Source: Cavia porcellus (Eukaryota > Chordata > Mammalia > Rodentia > Caviidae). From it: a DNA stretch of 64,000 nucleotides. A model generated the notes under the pieces. That model worked only from the letters and a program-made list of their open reading frames with translations, made no database searches and was not told the origin of the DNA. The stretch is from contig NW_026947499.1 of the NCBI RefSeq assembly GCF_034190915.1, positions 3,161,950 to 3,225,949 of the forward strand, read 5' to 3'. Each line of letters starts with the position of its first letter. Position 1 is the stretch's first letter. Of the stretch, positions 46,740 through 62,560 are shown one piece after another. The position numbers were made by a program, and so were the translations under genes.

Positions 46740-47963
46740 TTTTTTTTTAAAGAGTAAAATTTATTTATTGAGAGAAAGCTTCTCCCCCAGAGAGCCAGAA
46801 GGGGTCCTGAGCGGGTTGCCAAGGACTCTGTCTTTTCCAGGGATTTTTATAGAGTAAAACCATGAATTCAAGGTGGGGGAAGACTGGGAGCTCACAAGGC
46901 AGATGGACATGAGGTGGGACATAGTTAGCCAATAAGATCAATATCTCAGGTAAAATTGATTACATTAGGGACAAATGGGGAAGCAAGTCTAATAGAAAGC
47001 AACATAGAAAGTAGGCATTCTTACAGATCTGTGACTCTTTCCTAGGGTATGGGAACTATTCAGGGTATCAATCCTAGGGATATGGGGGTGTTAGTATGTC
47101 TTTTGTCTTGAGACCTGGCCCACAGCAGAAGGCATCATCTTCCCCAGCAGCTGCCAGGTGTTTGCACTGGCTCCACTGAGGATTTAGCCATATCTCACCT
47201 ATAATAATATAGGTGCCTATAATATTTATAACTAGCTCAGCTGCCTGCAACAATCCTCTAAAGAAGTAACCAGAACTAGCTTGAGGGGATAATGGGCGAT
47301 GACTGATCACAAATTTCTTCGAGTTGAACATGGTCACAGTTTGTGAACAGCAGTCAGAGATACTTCTTCAGAGATACTGTCTAGAGGCCCTGCATAGACA
47401 GCAGGAATTCTCATCTTGGGTATGTGTATAGCTTTAAGCCTGGAGGAGACAAAGCCAAAGAATCAGTTAAGCATGTATGGGCTAAAGAATAAAATCAATG
47501 ACAATTGTGAGTATAGTTACCAAAGATTTTCATCAAGAGGAGCTAGAATTAATTATTAAAAGAATAAAGTCCAGGGAATTTTAGAATCTGATATGTCATA
47601 GATTTGTTATCTAATATTGAATAGCTACTGAGACATTAGCAGAATAATCAGGAATGTATACACAGTATTTAGTTTTTGGAATTGCCCAAATGACCCCGTG
47701 CTGCTGTTAGAACATCTAATGCCATCAGATGTTGAAGGACAGCCTGTAATGAAAGACCATTTCTCTCCTTATATTTTATAGGAGGTTTATTGGCTGTTAG
47801 GTAATTTCCTCTACATGGCTGCGTGAGCATGTAATACTAGGAAAGCACACTTAAGAGTCGGTATAAATACCGGCCTTCTGTCCCTTGCTGAGGTGCAAGG
47901 CCCTGCTCAGAGCATGAGCTCTGCTAGCCGAGCGCTGGTTCCGGGTGGAAGTGAGGCACTTTA
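46740..47963 (-). mobile_element. Poly(A)-tailed retrocopy inserted in L1 (LTR-derived 3' end)
   Basis: 1,224 bp bounded by a perfect 16-bp duplication, GCTCTTTCAGTTTCTT (46724-46739 and 47964-47979). On the minus strand it ends in a short A-tail (46740-46748), preceded 12-20 bp upstream by AATAAA/AATAAATAAA (46760-46769). A TATAAAAA box lies about 80 bp further upstream (46843-46851). TATA-to-AATAAA spacing is that of an LTR R region, and nothing resembling U5 follows the signal. This fits a polyadenylated transcript ending in a 3' LTR and inserted by L1 machinery. The rest (46900-47860) is not recognised; an 87-codon minus ORF (47074-47337) has one hydrophobic stretch but no family call. 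The 5' end is GC-rich and unlike the 3' LTR. Confidence 0.75.
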
Positions 47964-47979
47964 GCTCTTTCAGTTTCTT

Positions 47980-48760
47980 ACACTAGGGAGTCACACAGTA
48001 TTTACCCATGTGAGTTTGAGTTATTTCACTTACGCGTGTGGTCTCAAATCATGTCCATTTACCTATAAAAGCCTCAATGCAATATTACTTTATAGCTGAG
48101 CAGTACTCCACTGTATAAAAATACCACATGTTTTTCATCCATTCCTCAGCTGAAGGGCATTTGAGTTGTTTTGAAGATTACGCTATTACAAATTATACTG
48201 CTGTAAACTCGGGTACACGTACATCACTGTGGCATGTTCTCAGTTCTTCCGGGAAGATACACAGGAGAATAGCTGGGTTAAATTAAAGCTCTAATCCTAG
48301 TTTATTGAGGAACCTCCCCAGTGGTGTTACCAGTCTACACTCCCACCAACAGTGGAGAAAGGTTCCTTTTTTCCCCACAGCCTCTCCAGCATTTGTTAGT
48401 AGTTAGTTTCTTGATCTTAGCCATTCTTTCTGGAGTGAGATGGAATCTCAGTGTGGTTTTAATTTGCATTTCTCTAATGACCAATAAGGCCGAATATTTT
48501 TTCATATATTTATTTGCCACTTGTATTGCTTCATCTGAGAAGTATGTATTCATCTAAGATGTCCATTTTGGGGTTAGATCATTGAATTTTGAGGGCCTGA
48601 GTTTATTTTTTATAATTCTCTATGTTTTGTACATAGAAATCCTTTCTCTGAGGGACAGTTGTCTCAATTATTATTCCCAGTTTGTGGGTTTTCTTTTCAC
48701 TCTGTTGGACCAAGGTTGTGTTCCTTCTGGCTGTAACATTCCCACTCCTAGAGACCGGTT
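47980..48760 (-). mobile_element. L1 ORF2 C-terminal region (right part), antisense
   Basis: The minus-strand translation of 48335-48553 includes LVIREMQIKTTLRFHLTPER and, further on, CWRGCGEK, characteristic of the L1 ORF2 C-terminus. Plus-strand landmarks 'tccattcctcagctgaaggg' and 'cccaccaacagtgg' follow. It extends to about 48760 through 'ttcactctgttggaccaagg'. Stops and indels disrupt the code upstream and downstream of the 72-codon open stretch. Confidence 0.85.
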
Positions 48761-49439
48761 TCTACTTGAGCTCTAAGAACTTTACTATTAAATTCCCCTT
48801 GCTGAGCTGTCCCAGTGTGTTCCTTCTCCATTTCTTTAAAACAATCAGCTGTCAGCTTCCTGACATTGGGTTTCTCTTTCCTCATCACCCCTTGGCAGCC
48901 AGCAGGCACAGGGTCACTCCCAACTGGTTTCCACCCGCAGCCTGAGACCCGCCTGTCCTTTGCCAGCTTGTGCCACACCTGTTTTCCTTGTGGAGCGCTG
49001 CTCTGTCCACTGGGCTCTCTTTTCTTTTCCCACCTTCAATTGCCTGTGGAAATGATGGCATAAATGGTTTTCAATGACTTAGGAAAACGATCTTAGAATT
49101 TTTGTCAAGATGAGTGTTTTTGTTCAAGCCATCCCTCTGCACTTTCTGTGGTATGATGGATTCTTCTCCTGGGTCCTCGAGTTGGTGATCACCAGGTGAC
49201 TTAAAATCATCAGCTTTGGCCTCTAGGGGACTGGACTCACACACAGAGCCTGCCATGGAGACACAGGAACCCCTGTTCCACCTTGTTTTGAGAAGACCTC
49301 TTTTACTTTACCCAAAATGGTAGATATCCAGATTATCAACTGATATCCAATTTAACCAATCTAACGTCCTTAAAAGCCAGTTTGTTACCGATCCAATTAC
49401 AAGAGTAGAAAAATAGTGATCCACACAGATGTATTTAGT
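48761..49439. other. Unique noncoding sequence
   Basis: Nothing recognised. ORFs at 48748-49063 overlay each other on both strands. Confidence 0.4.
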
Positions 49440-50470
49440 TAGTTATTTATTTTTACTTTTTAAACAGTTTACCCATAATCTTTGGTGTATTTGGGGCATC
49501 AGTACATTTGAAATATAGTACGATGGAGGCATAATTAACACTCAGCAGAATCTGAAAATTGCATTAAGAAAATGCAGATTCTTAAAGGATAAAAACCACA
49601 CCTATCACCTACACCAGGGGATTTCCCTGGTCCTGCTCTTCATTTCATTCCCGTGCATTGCAGATTACCGTTACACCTGTGTCCCTCTCTTATAAAATGT
49701 CTTTGAGCTTACTCTGCATAGGGGAAATTAGTAGAAACTAATTTTTTATTGATAAAGATTACTTTGTAATATGGCATGCCTCAGTTCTTATTCATTCATT
49801 CAGATATTTAAACTGTCTTCTATGAACTGTTCTGATGGAAGAATTTGCCATGTGTATTCTCATATAGGTTCCTGTGTGTGTGATACCTGTGATATACATG
49901 TGCATGTATACATGTATCTAAAATTTACTTTATGTGACTGACTAGTGGATGCATTCAGAAAAACATGTGTATCATTAACTAAAAGGGTTAATATACTGGC
50001 AAATAACTTTCAGCAGAAATATAAGAAAGTTTTAATTGGTCTATAATTTTTCTAACATTTGGTGTCATCAGACTGTCAAGTTTGGGTTTTTGCTTGAATA
50101 TATGGAGATGTAAATCTTTATAGTTTTCTTATCAATTCTCTTGCTCACAAATGATGCTAAATAAGATTTTTCATGCTTTCTGATCAGTTTTACATCTTTA
50201 CTTATGGAGGCCTGCTCAAGTCTTCTGCCCATTTTAAAAACTAGATTTCACTGTCAGTTAAGGTGTTTTAATATAAACTAGATAAAGTTTGTTAGTATAC
50301 ATCATGCAAATTTTTTTCCAATGTATATTTGCCCATTCATTTTGTAATTATATCTTTGAACATTAGAATTTCAATTTTGTATAAAGTCTAATTATTTTAT
50401 TTTTTCTGAGCATTTTTGAAATCTGATTTTAAAAGTCTGTGCTAAGATCAAAAGAGTACATTTTCCTTTT
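49440..50470 (-). mobile_element. Ancient L1 (L1M-type) fragment, antisense
   Basis: 'atggaggcataattaacactc' (3' UTR-like) comes first, then 'ggaggcctgctcaagtcttctgcccattttaaaaactag', 'catgcaaatttttttccaatg' and 'aatttcaattttgtataaagtctaattattttat'. These follow the antisense order of old L1 ORF2. The middle (49700-50050) is poorly matched. Confidence 0.6.
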
Positions 50471-52589
50471 TTCTCTCTTTAAATCTTTAGTTTCTTAATT
50501 TTAATGTCTTAGGTCTACAAACTCCTTTAAAATCAAATAGTAGGCTCACTCAGTACCCAGCCTTAATTTAACGTGGAAACTGTGAATAGCTACATTATTT
50601 TTGTGCAAAGAAAATAGATGCAAGTGCATCAGAAAGAGACTTAAGTGACTTAAGGGAGCAAAATTTCATAACCACAGGAATAAGAACATAGGCCTTCCGT
50701 CACAGGCCACGGGGATTCAGACAGAGTAAAACAGCTTTTTGCCTTTTAGTCTCTGCCAGACCTGAAGAGACAATCTGACATTTTAAAATAAAAAATTTAA
50801 ATTCACCTAAAATGCTGACCTTGTGTAGAAGTGCTATTTTGAAGGCTCAGAGCAGGAGAGCTGCCAAGCATTGGGAATGGACACTATTGCTGCTGTCCTG
50901 GACCAGAGAGGTAATTTCCATAACAGCCTTCAAAGCCCTGAGGTCTTAGTTACAGCTTGAAAGTTAAAGCATCCTGCTCTCCTGAGTAAAGGAACCCTAA
51001 AAAGACCCTGAAGTCCCGATCAAATCCTCCAAATTTTGCTCTCATCACTCCTGACCCACAGCAGCCATGTCTTGGCATGTATCCAAAGAGAAAGAGACCC
51101 ACAGAGCCACAGCATGGGCACTGCTGCCCTGGGATAAGGCGGTTTGGCTGCTGGATTAAAAATAGGAAACATTTGCTCATTTTCTTCTTCTATCACATTG
51201 GGATATCTGAAAAAGCTCTCACCTAGGCTCCTAAAATAAATGATAAGTAACCTTTTGGAGGTGCACATTATTTGGGCCATCACAGAACTAAAAAATAAAC
51301 TACTATTATCCCAAGTTCTAGCACAAGACCACTGAACTCTCTGGGGAGAAAAGTGCATTTAATGAATTCAGGGCCAACCACAGAGAGATTTGCTTTTCCT
51401 TACTTCACAGTGCTGAAAGCCTAGAAGCGAAGGTTCCCACTTAGTGATCACTGAAGGTCTGGGTGCAGTGGACACCCCCTCTTGCATCCCAGAACCGTTG
51501 GGGTAAATGAGATTTCTACGGTTCCCACTGACGCGCACTGATATCCGGGGAGCTGAGCTTCTGGAATTCAAAATCCATGTCCTGCCCCACCTCCAACCTC
51601 AGTATGGATATTGCAGGGCAGAGGCTTTGTTTGTTTAGAAGCAATTAGGTAGCAAATCCAAGTGGATATAACCCAGGCTATCTAATGATCACAGAAACAA
51701 TTAGAGTAGATGAAAGGCCAGCGGCTTCCTACTGGTCTGATCAGCCACGCCTGGTCTAAGAGTAGATGGTAAAACACCACACTGCTTGCTACTAAAATGC
51801 TGCTGTGTACTAAACTAAAAAATATGTATATCTTTGTAAAGGTTTTATTTAAAAATGAGCATCTAGCTCTTCTATCATTTATTACAATTTGAACTGAGCT
51901 ACAGTACAGAGAAAGTGGCCTTTAAGACTTCCGGTAACTATGGTACCTTGCTGACAGATGCTCTTTCCTGAAGCCATTTTCAGGCCGAAGGAGCAAACAC
52001 CCCTCCACAGGGCACTAAGAGACCACCAGTCCAGCCCACACAGAGCTGGGAGCCAGCTGCAACCAGTGCCCAAGATGAGTAATCGCTTTAACCACAGTCC
52101 TCATGACTTACAGCGTGCCCGGTCTGACCCATCGCAAGGCTCCTGCAACTCCTGACCACCCCATCTCTGAGCATGCAAACCTGTGGACCCTCGAGCAGGT
52201 GAGAGATGCCTCCTCTAAAGCAACTGAGGCTGCTCAGAGAAAAGCAGTGATCCTTACCCGGGCACAGACACACGTGGGAAGAAGTAGAAAGTACAAAATC
52301 AAAGGCCCAGTTTGCCCAGCTGTGTTTTGGGTAAAATACCAGTGAAGTGAGCTCATCTTGGTTGGCTCAGCACAATTGGCTTTGTGCTACTTTTCTGGGA
52401 AGTACAAATAGCCCCATTGAATAAAGAACAATAAAGGATAATGCAGCAGGGATTTCCCTTGGTCTGTAGTGAATGGTTACGGTTCAGATCTAAAAATGTC
52501 CAGGAATCTCCTGTGGATGGGAGGCAACTGGACCACAGCCACTGTGCTCCTCAGTGGACTCAGCCACTGATAAATTCAGTACTGAATGT
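50471..52589. other. Unique noncoding sequence
   Basis: No supported gene. The 112-codon minus ORF at 51020-51358 and the one at 50950-51180 are different frames of the same DNA and show no family motif. Confidence 0.4.
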
Positions 52590-52800
52590 GAGTGGAGATG
52601 TGTCAGTGGGCTGTGACCTGGAAGGTGCAGTCCTGTCCTAGACTCTTCGCATTTCTCTCTGCTTCCTGGCCTCCTTGGACTGAGCTGCTCTCCTCCTCAT
52701 CCCCTCCACCATGCTGCCCCTGCCTTGCGAAGACAGCTGACCATGGACTCAGATTGTGAACCAGAAGACACCTCCCCTCCCTAAGGCATGGGTGTCAGGC
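52590..52800 (+). mobile_element. MaLR-like LTR, rodent type, sense (3' half)
   Basis: 'atttctctctgcttcctggcctcc', 'caccatgctgcccctgcc' and 'agctgaccatggactcagattgtgaacc' match the same blocks at 41030-41170. Confidence 0.6.
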
Positions 52801-54163
52801 ATTTAGTCCCAGTAAAGACAAATCAGATAACACTTCCTGCAAAAGAGGAAGCACTCCTGTCTCTAGATAAAGCACAAGAAGTTTCTGGTATCATCAGGCT
52901 CAATCCTTGACCCCCATTTCAACAGCTAAGAGACTCACTGCATGCCTGAGCTGGAATCCAGGCCATTTGCCTGTGATGTATAAACAGCTCACAAGCTCCA
53001 TCTGGTCCTGCAGAGAGGGGAAGAAGCCCCTCCTGGCTGTGGATCAGAAGAGACTTGAGAGGGCTGGGAGCAGGTGATGAGGTTCTTCCCCCAGGAATCT
53101 ACAGTGACAGAACAGTGACTCAGACATCTCCGCTTTCCTCAACTCAGTCACCAGCCACTTGCAGTCACAAGGAGGCCCGGAGCACTTTGCTGTGACGTTG
53201 CAGCCCTGCTCCTTCGAGGTGCAACAGCTCAGGGGACTCCACAGTGAGGCCACCCTGGCCCCATCTCCATTTTCCAGCCATCCTCAATCTGTACATTTAA
53301 ATCCTGGCTGTTTCTCATTCTGAAAATTTTGCTTTCAGCACAATTTTATACGAGCATCTCAATGAGTTTCTTTCTAGAAAAAGGATCAGAACTTGAATTA
53401 TTTCCTCGATGTTTCTCTTATTCCAGTCCCCAGGTCCTGACAGCTGCATCTGGGAGCTGAGAGTGATCACTTGCTCTCCTGACTTGGTTGACCACACCCC
53501 TTGCCTTTCCTTTTCAAAAGTGAAATCCTCTAAGATGCTGATTGTCAAGGGTCACGGATGTGAATGTTTTTACTGTCCATTGAATAAATGGATTTCCATA
53601 TTGCTAGTTTGAAACAAAATTTCATTCATTTTTTTCTCTCCTTTCTTCCTGGGTAAAATTACAGTTTAATTTGTACCAGTTATGAAATCTTCTGTCCATA
53701 CCCATGTACAATATTTTTACAATGGAATCAGGTTATTGAAATTTTTTCCATAAAACGTTTATATAAAAATAATTGTTTAAACGGGCCTTAGCACTCCTCA
53801 GGCATGTGTTTTTATTTTTCTCATGGATTGCCAGCTAACACAAAAGCTATGTGGGGCTCACAGCTATTCCCCAAACTTTGCAAAACTCAGATAATTGTCC
53901 CTTTCTCATGGAAGGTTAACATTTTTTGGATAAGTCCTCTGGCACAAAACTGACCTAAGATGTGTGAGGGAGGAAATGAGGCAACAGCAAGTGAAGTTTA
54001 ACTTAGTTTCTAATGGTGAACATTAGTGCAAATGCTGGGGAAACCTGGAGGCCTGTCAGGGGATGGAAGGGACAAGGGTGACCCAGAGAATCACAATTCC
54101 CTGTAAATCAGGTGTGGCTCAAGGAAAAGAGAGGAATCCTTTCCTCTGCCTCCAAGGCAGCAA
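52801..54163. other. Unique noncoding sequence
   Basis: Nothing recognised. Confidence 0.4.
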
Positions 54164-54263
54164 ACATCAAAACAAAGTAAGGCCTCCACACACCAACACG
54201 AAGCAACTCCCCAAACATCAAAACAAAGCAACTCCTCCACACACCAAAACAGCAGCTCCTCCC
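54164..54263. repeat. 25-bp minisatellite, four copies
   Basis: Units at 54164-54189, 54190-54214, 54215-54240 and 54241-54263. The core is 'acaYcaaaacaaagcaactcc' followed by tccac/ccaa. Units 1 and 3, and 2 and 4, resemble each other most, so the array likely grew by duplication of a two-unit (51-bp) block. Small ORFs here (54063-54324) are repeat artefacts. Confidence 0.85.
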
Positions 54264-59127
<4,864 letters not shown>

Positions 59128-59601
59128 TGTGGTGGTCCGCTTCCCGAGGTATGAAGGAGCCAGAGAAAATAATTTGGAAAGAAAAATTATTTATTAAAGC
59201 ACAGGCCTGGCATTGCAGCCTCCAGTAGCCAATATGGAAGACTGTGTGTTTAACAGCTAAAAGGCAGGGTTTTTATCCTGTAAAATCACAAAGAGCCGCT
59301 GGTCTCACAATGTAGGGGGGTGTGATTTGCAGTGCACTACAGATCAGGAATGCAGCGGTTATATTTCTTGACAAGAATAAGGTTCAGTTGGGCTAACAAG
59401 CAAGTTTAGATTAGGCAAACATCCTCTGGGGAAGGCGCATCCTGCAAACAAGCAAATCATCCTCTAAACAAGCAAGTTTAGATTAGGAAAACATCCTGTT
59501 CTGCTCTTAGGTTACAATAGGAGAAAACTCTGTTACCTCAATGGCTGACCTGTGCTGTAGATTTTAATCACCAAGAAGAAAGGAGGTCATGTGTCAGACC
59601 A
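59128..59601 (-). mobile_element. Probable solo LTR with U3 direct repeats, antisense
   Basis: On the minus strand there is a TATA-like gataaaaac (59268-59277) and an AATAAA (59190-59195) about 75 bp downstream, as in an LTR R region. A possible end TG (59128) and CA (59601) lie in the correct sense. The U3 side holds a 31-bp direct repeat (59395-59425 and 59467-59497, one mismatch) with a third partial copy between them (59447-59463). No internal region is attached. I found no target duplication, so the boundaries are approximate. Confidence 0.5.
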
Positions 59602-60725
59602 GTCTGCGTGTGAATGCAGCATAAGAGACCATGCCCGGGTGGGTTTCCTGTGCCACCTCTAGGGCCAGAAGCTGCCCACCTTGAACTGAAAGAGCACAGG
59701 TGCTGGGGTACTGTGTGCTGGCCACTAGGGAGCAGCCCATCCCAACCTGTCTGTGAAGGCCTAAATTAAAGCTGGGCCACCTACTCCAAGTTCTCCAGCT
59801 CCACATGCAAACTGCATCCTGCAACTCCAAGGGAGCTCTTTAAGGAGCCTGGATAAAATTTCCCTGAGTCCTGGGGTGCCTAGGGTTTCTCCTGTATCAT
59901 GGACTCTACCCTTGAGCTCTATGCCTCATCAAAACTCCCAGTTTCTCTACTAGTAAACATTTTTCATGATAAATGGATAGTGATCGCTACCAGACTGTCT
60001 TTTAGAGCAGGAGGGTAGATTGATCCTGACTGGTCCCCTAGTTATTGATATTACTTCTTGCAGTTAGGTGGCCCTGATTGGTTCCTCAGTCAGGTGATGT
60101 CTCTTCCTGCTTTGCATTCTGGCAGCCTTAGAACTTTTGCTTTGCCACACTGAACTAACTGCGTCCCGGCTGCCTTTGTACTTCAAGAAAAGCGTGTGAT
60201 TTGTTCAACACTTGACTAAAGAAAAATGTAATAATTCTGACAAATTAGATTCCAGGGCCCGAATCAGGGCTGGAAGCATCTTTCCTTGTAAGCAAAAATT
60301 TACCACTTGGAGAAGTCAGCAGCAGGATGAGGGACGTCAAGCCAAGAAACAGAACACTGGGGCATTATTTGCTGGTCCTGAGGCCATTCCGTTTCCCCAA
60401 GATAGCACTGCAAGCTTCCTCCTGTTCACAACAAGACTCCTCCTCTGTAGGGCCCCAACTTTCCTTTTTGACACCCTGCCTGGTGCTGGTACTAGACTTA
60501 GAATTGCTTTGCTCCTCATCTATCTCTCTTATCTTTAATTGTTAAAATAAAACACTCAAACTAGATTCAAGCTCACAATTCTCTGAAGAATTTCATGCAT
60601 AGAAATTTTGTAGTCCATACATTTCAAATGTTCAGTACTATTTTGTTCTTTGTAACAGTAGTGTAGACTTTTATTATTTCTAACTGAAGATATGCCTAAT
60701 TTCCTGATGCCCTAGTGTTTTCCAC
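59602..60725. other. Unresolved noncoding sequence, possibly LTR-derived
   Basis: It holds CCAAT-like reverse boxes ('ctgattggttcc', about 60072) and an AATAAA at about 60546, but no clear TATA or termini. The 108-codon plus ORF (60212-60538) overlaps a 72-codon ORF in another frame. No gene is called. Confidence 0.35.
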
Positions 60726-60847
60726 TGTTGCAGTATTTACATCTCTAGCTTTGGCCTCCGCTTTACAGTTATTAGGAGTAAAGTCATCAGGTAAAGTCTT
60801 CTTTGGTGGTACCCTGCAAGATTCAGACTTTTAATCTCTCAGGTTAA
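60726..60847 (+). repeat. 122-bp direct duplication, copy 1
   Basis: Matches 61933-62054 with three substitutions in 122 bp and no indels, in the same orientation, 1,207 bp apart. It matches no repeat family I recognise. Confidence 0.9.
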
Positions 60848-61410
60848 TTTTCCACTTTTCCTTATCTTTTCTGTGTATCTGTAAGGCATAGAACATGAAC
60901 TTTTGAAGTGCATGTGTTTGATTGCTGTAGTCAAGAATATTAACAGATGTGTCATTCAGAATAGTTACCTCTCCATTATTTTATCGTAAGAATACTTAAA
61001 AATCTCCTCTGCTAGCAGATGTCCAGGGCACAGTACAATGCTGTTAACCACGTTGGTCACAGTATATCAGATGTCTGAAGTATTCTGTGGACCTTTGTTA
61101 GCATCAGGTATTTATCGGGATTTCACTACTAATTCACATATTCATTTCTGTCATTTACACCCTCATCTCACTGGTGTTCTTGTATAATGGAACTCTCCAC
61201 TGTGGCCCTGGGAACTGGCTGTCTTCCTCCCGGGGTGCTTGGGAGGATGTCTTCTGGCTAGACTTTTGCCAATTCACCTCCACCCTCACCCAGCTCCCTT
61301 TCAAGGCTGTGGTTCCTCAGTGACTTGAGGCAGTAGCTGTGCCTCACATGTCACCTGTGATGAGTGACTGCCCTGACCAGACAGGTCCTGGAGACCTATT
61401 CATGTTGAAG
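60848..61410. other. Unique sequence between the duplicated copies
   Basis: Nothing recognised. Confidence 0.4.
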
Positions 61411-61440
61411 TCATTGAGAGAGAAGGAGAAAGAGAGAAAT

Positions 61441-61505
<65 letters not shown>

Positions 61506-61707
61506 GAGAGACAGAGAGAGACGGAGAGAGATGGAGAGAGATGGAGAGAGACGGAGAGAGATGGAGAGAGACGGAGAGAGACAGAGAGAGACGGAGAGAG
61601 ACGGAGAGAGACGGAGAGAGATGGAGAGAGACGGAGAGAGACAGAGAGAGACAGAGAGACAGAGACAGAAAGAGACAGAGAGACAGAGAGAGACAGAGAG
61701 ACAGAGA

Positions 61708-61739
<32 letters not shown>

Positions 61740-61766
61740 GAAGGAAGGAAGGAAGGAAGGAAGGAA

Positions 61767-61812
<46 letters not shown>

Positions 61813-61830
61813 AAAAGAAAGAAAATAAGG
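61411..61830. repeat. Large purine-rich compound microsatellite
   Basis: (GA)n at about 61440-61500, then a 10-bp unit AYGGAGAGAG or ACAGAGAGAG repeated about 14 times in register (61511-61660), then GAGACA units to 61710, then (GAAA)n, (GGAA)n and (GAAA)n to 61825. The plus strand is almost all purine. The ORFs of 95-172 codons here are repeat translations (Arg-Glu and Ser-Leu runs). Confidence 0.95.
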
Positions 61831-61932
61831 CCATTGGTGATTGAGTGCTTGCAGTAGAATTAGGGCTGGATTAGGTAGGGTTGATTCCCACACCAGGCTG
61901 AGTGCCTCCTCTCCTCTAGCCCCTATGTAACG
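61831..61932. other. Possible degraded SINE
   Basis: 'gattgagtgcttgcag' and 'gggttgattcccacacc' resemble parts of a tRNA-derived SINE, but the order is disturbed. Confidence 0.25.
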
Positions 61933-62054
61933 TGTTGCAGTATTTACATCTCTAGCTTTGGCCTCTGTTTTACAGTTATTAGGAGTAAGGTCATCAGGTA
62001 AAGTCTTCTTTGGTGGTACCCTGCAAGATTCAGACTTTTAATCTCTCAGGTTAA
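61933..62054 (+). repeat. 122-bp direct duplication, copy 2
   Basis: See copy 1 (60726-60847). The flanks diverge at once on both sides: 'aacg' versus 'ccac' on the left, and 'aaaatacaagg' versus 'ttttccac' on the right. Confidence 0.9.
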
Positions 62055-62429
62055 AAATACAAGGATTACTTTAGCTCCTCATTTCCTTAGAAACTGTTAG
62101 CAAGACCTTCAATGATAAAACTTGGATCACAGCCCCTTCATGAACTAAGCCGTGAACTAAGCACTTTGATCAGAGAGATGGAAGGCTGGCTTGCCAGGCT
62201 GCACCACATGGTTACCTCAGAGTCCAGCTTCCCCAGCGATCAAAGAGGCAGTCTTGTTGCCAAAGGGAAATGCATGGAAATGAATATAAGGCCCAAGTAT
62301 CATGTAATTACCTCTCTATGCACAGGCTCTCTACAAACTATACAAGAGGAAAGAGGCTTGCAGAGAACAATAACTCAAATGTACACTGTAAATGCAGTAT
62401 TGCATTAATTCAATCCTAGACACGATTCA
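62055..62429. other. Unique noncoding sequence
   Basis: Nothing recognised. A 98-codon plus ORF (62112-62408) has no motif. Confidence 0.4.
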
Positions 62430-62560
62430 CATGCTTATTAACTCCCAAGAATATTAAGTAGGTGACATTACCACCCCAACATTGCAAGAGAGGAAACCGA
62501 GGTAGGCAAAGCTTCAATCACTTAATAGCTCTAAACCCAGCACGCTGCAATCACTTCTTT
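62430..62560 (-). mobile_element. MIR-like fragment, antisense
   Basis: 'gacattaccaccccaacattgc', then 'agaggaaaccgaggtaggcaaagc' and 'aatcacttaatagctctaaaccca', resembles antisense MIR ('...ttacagatgaggaaactgaggc...'). Confidence 0.45.

Noticed and set aside
48335..48553. 72-codon minus ORF as a gene
   Set aside because: It is a leftover of L1 ORF2 (CWRGCGEK motif), and the code around it is broken.
51020..51358. 112-codon minus ORF as a possible pseudogene
   Set aside because: I could match no protein family, and a second frame is open over the same DNA.
61511..61660. CRISPR-like regular repeat
   Set aside because: The units are contiguous 10-bp tandem repeats without spacers, in mammalian DNA.
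61339..61893. Long ORFs on both strands (up to 172 codons)
   Set aside because: They are translations of the GA-rich array (Arg-Glu or Ser-Leu runs) and open in several frames at once.
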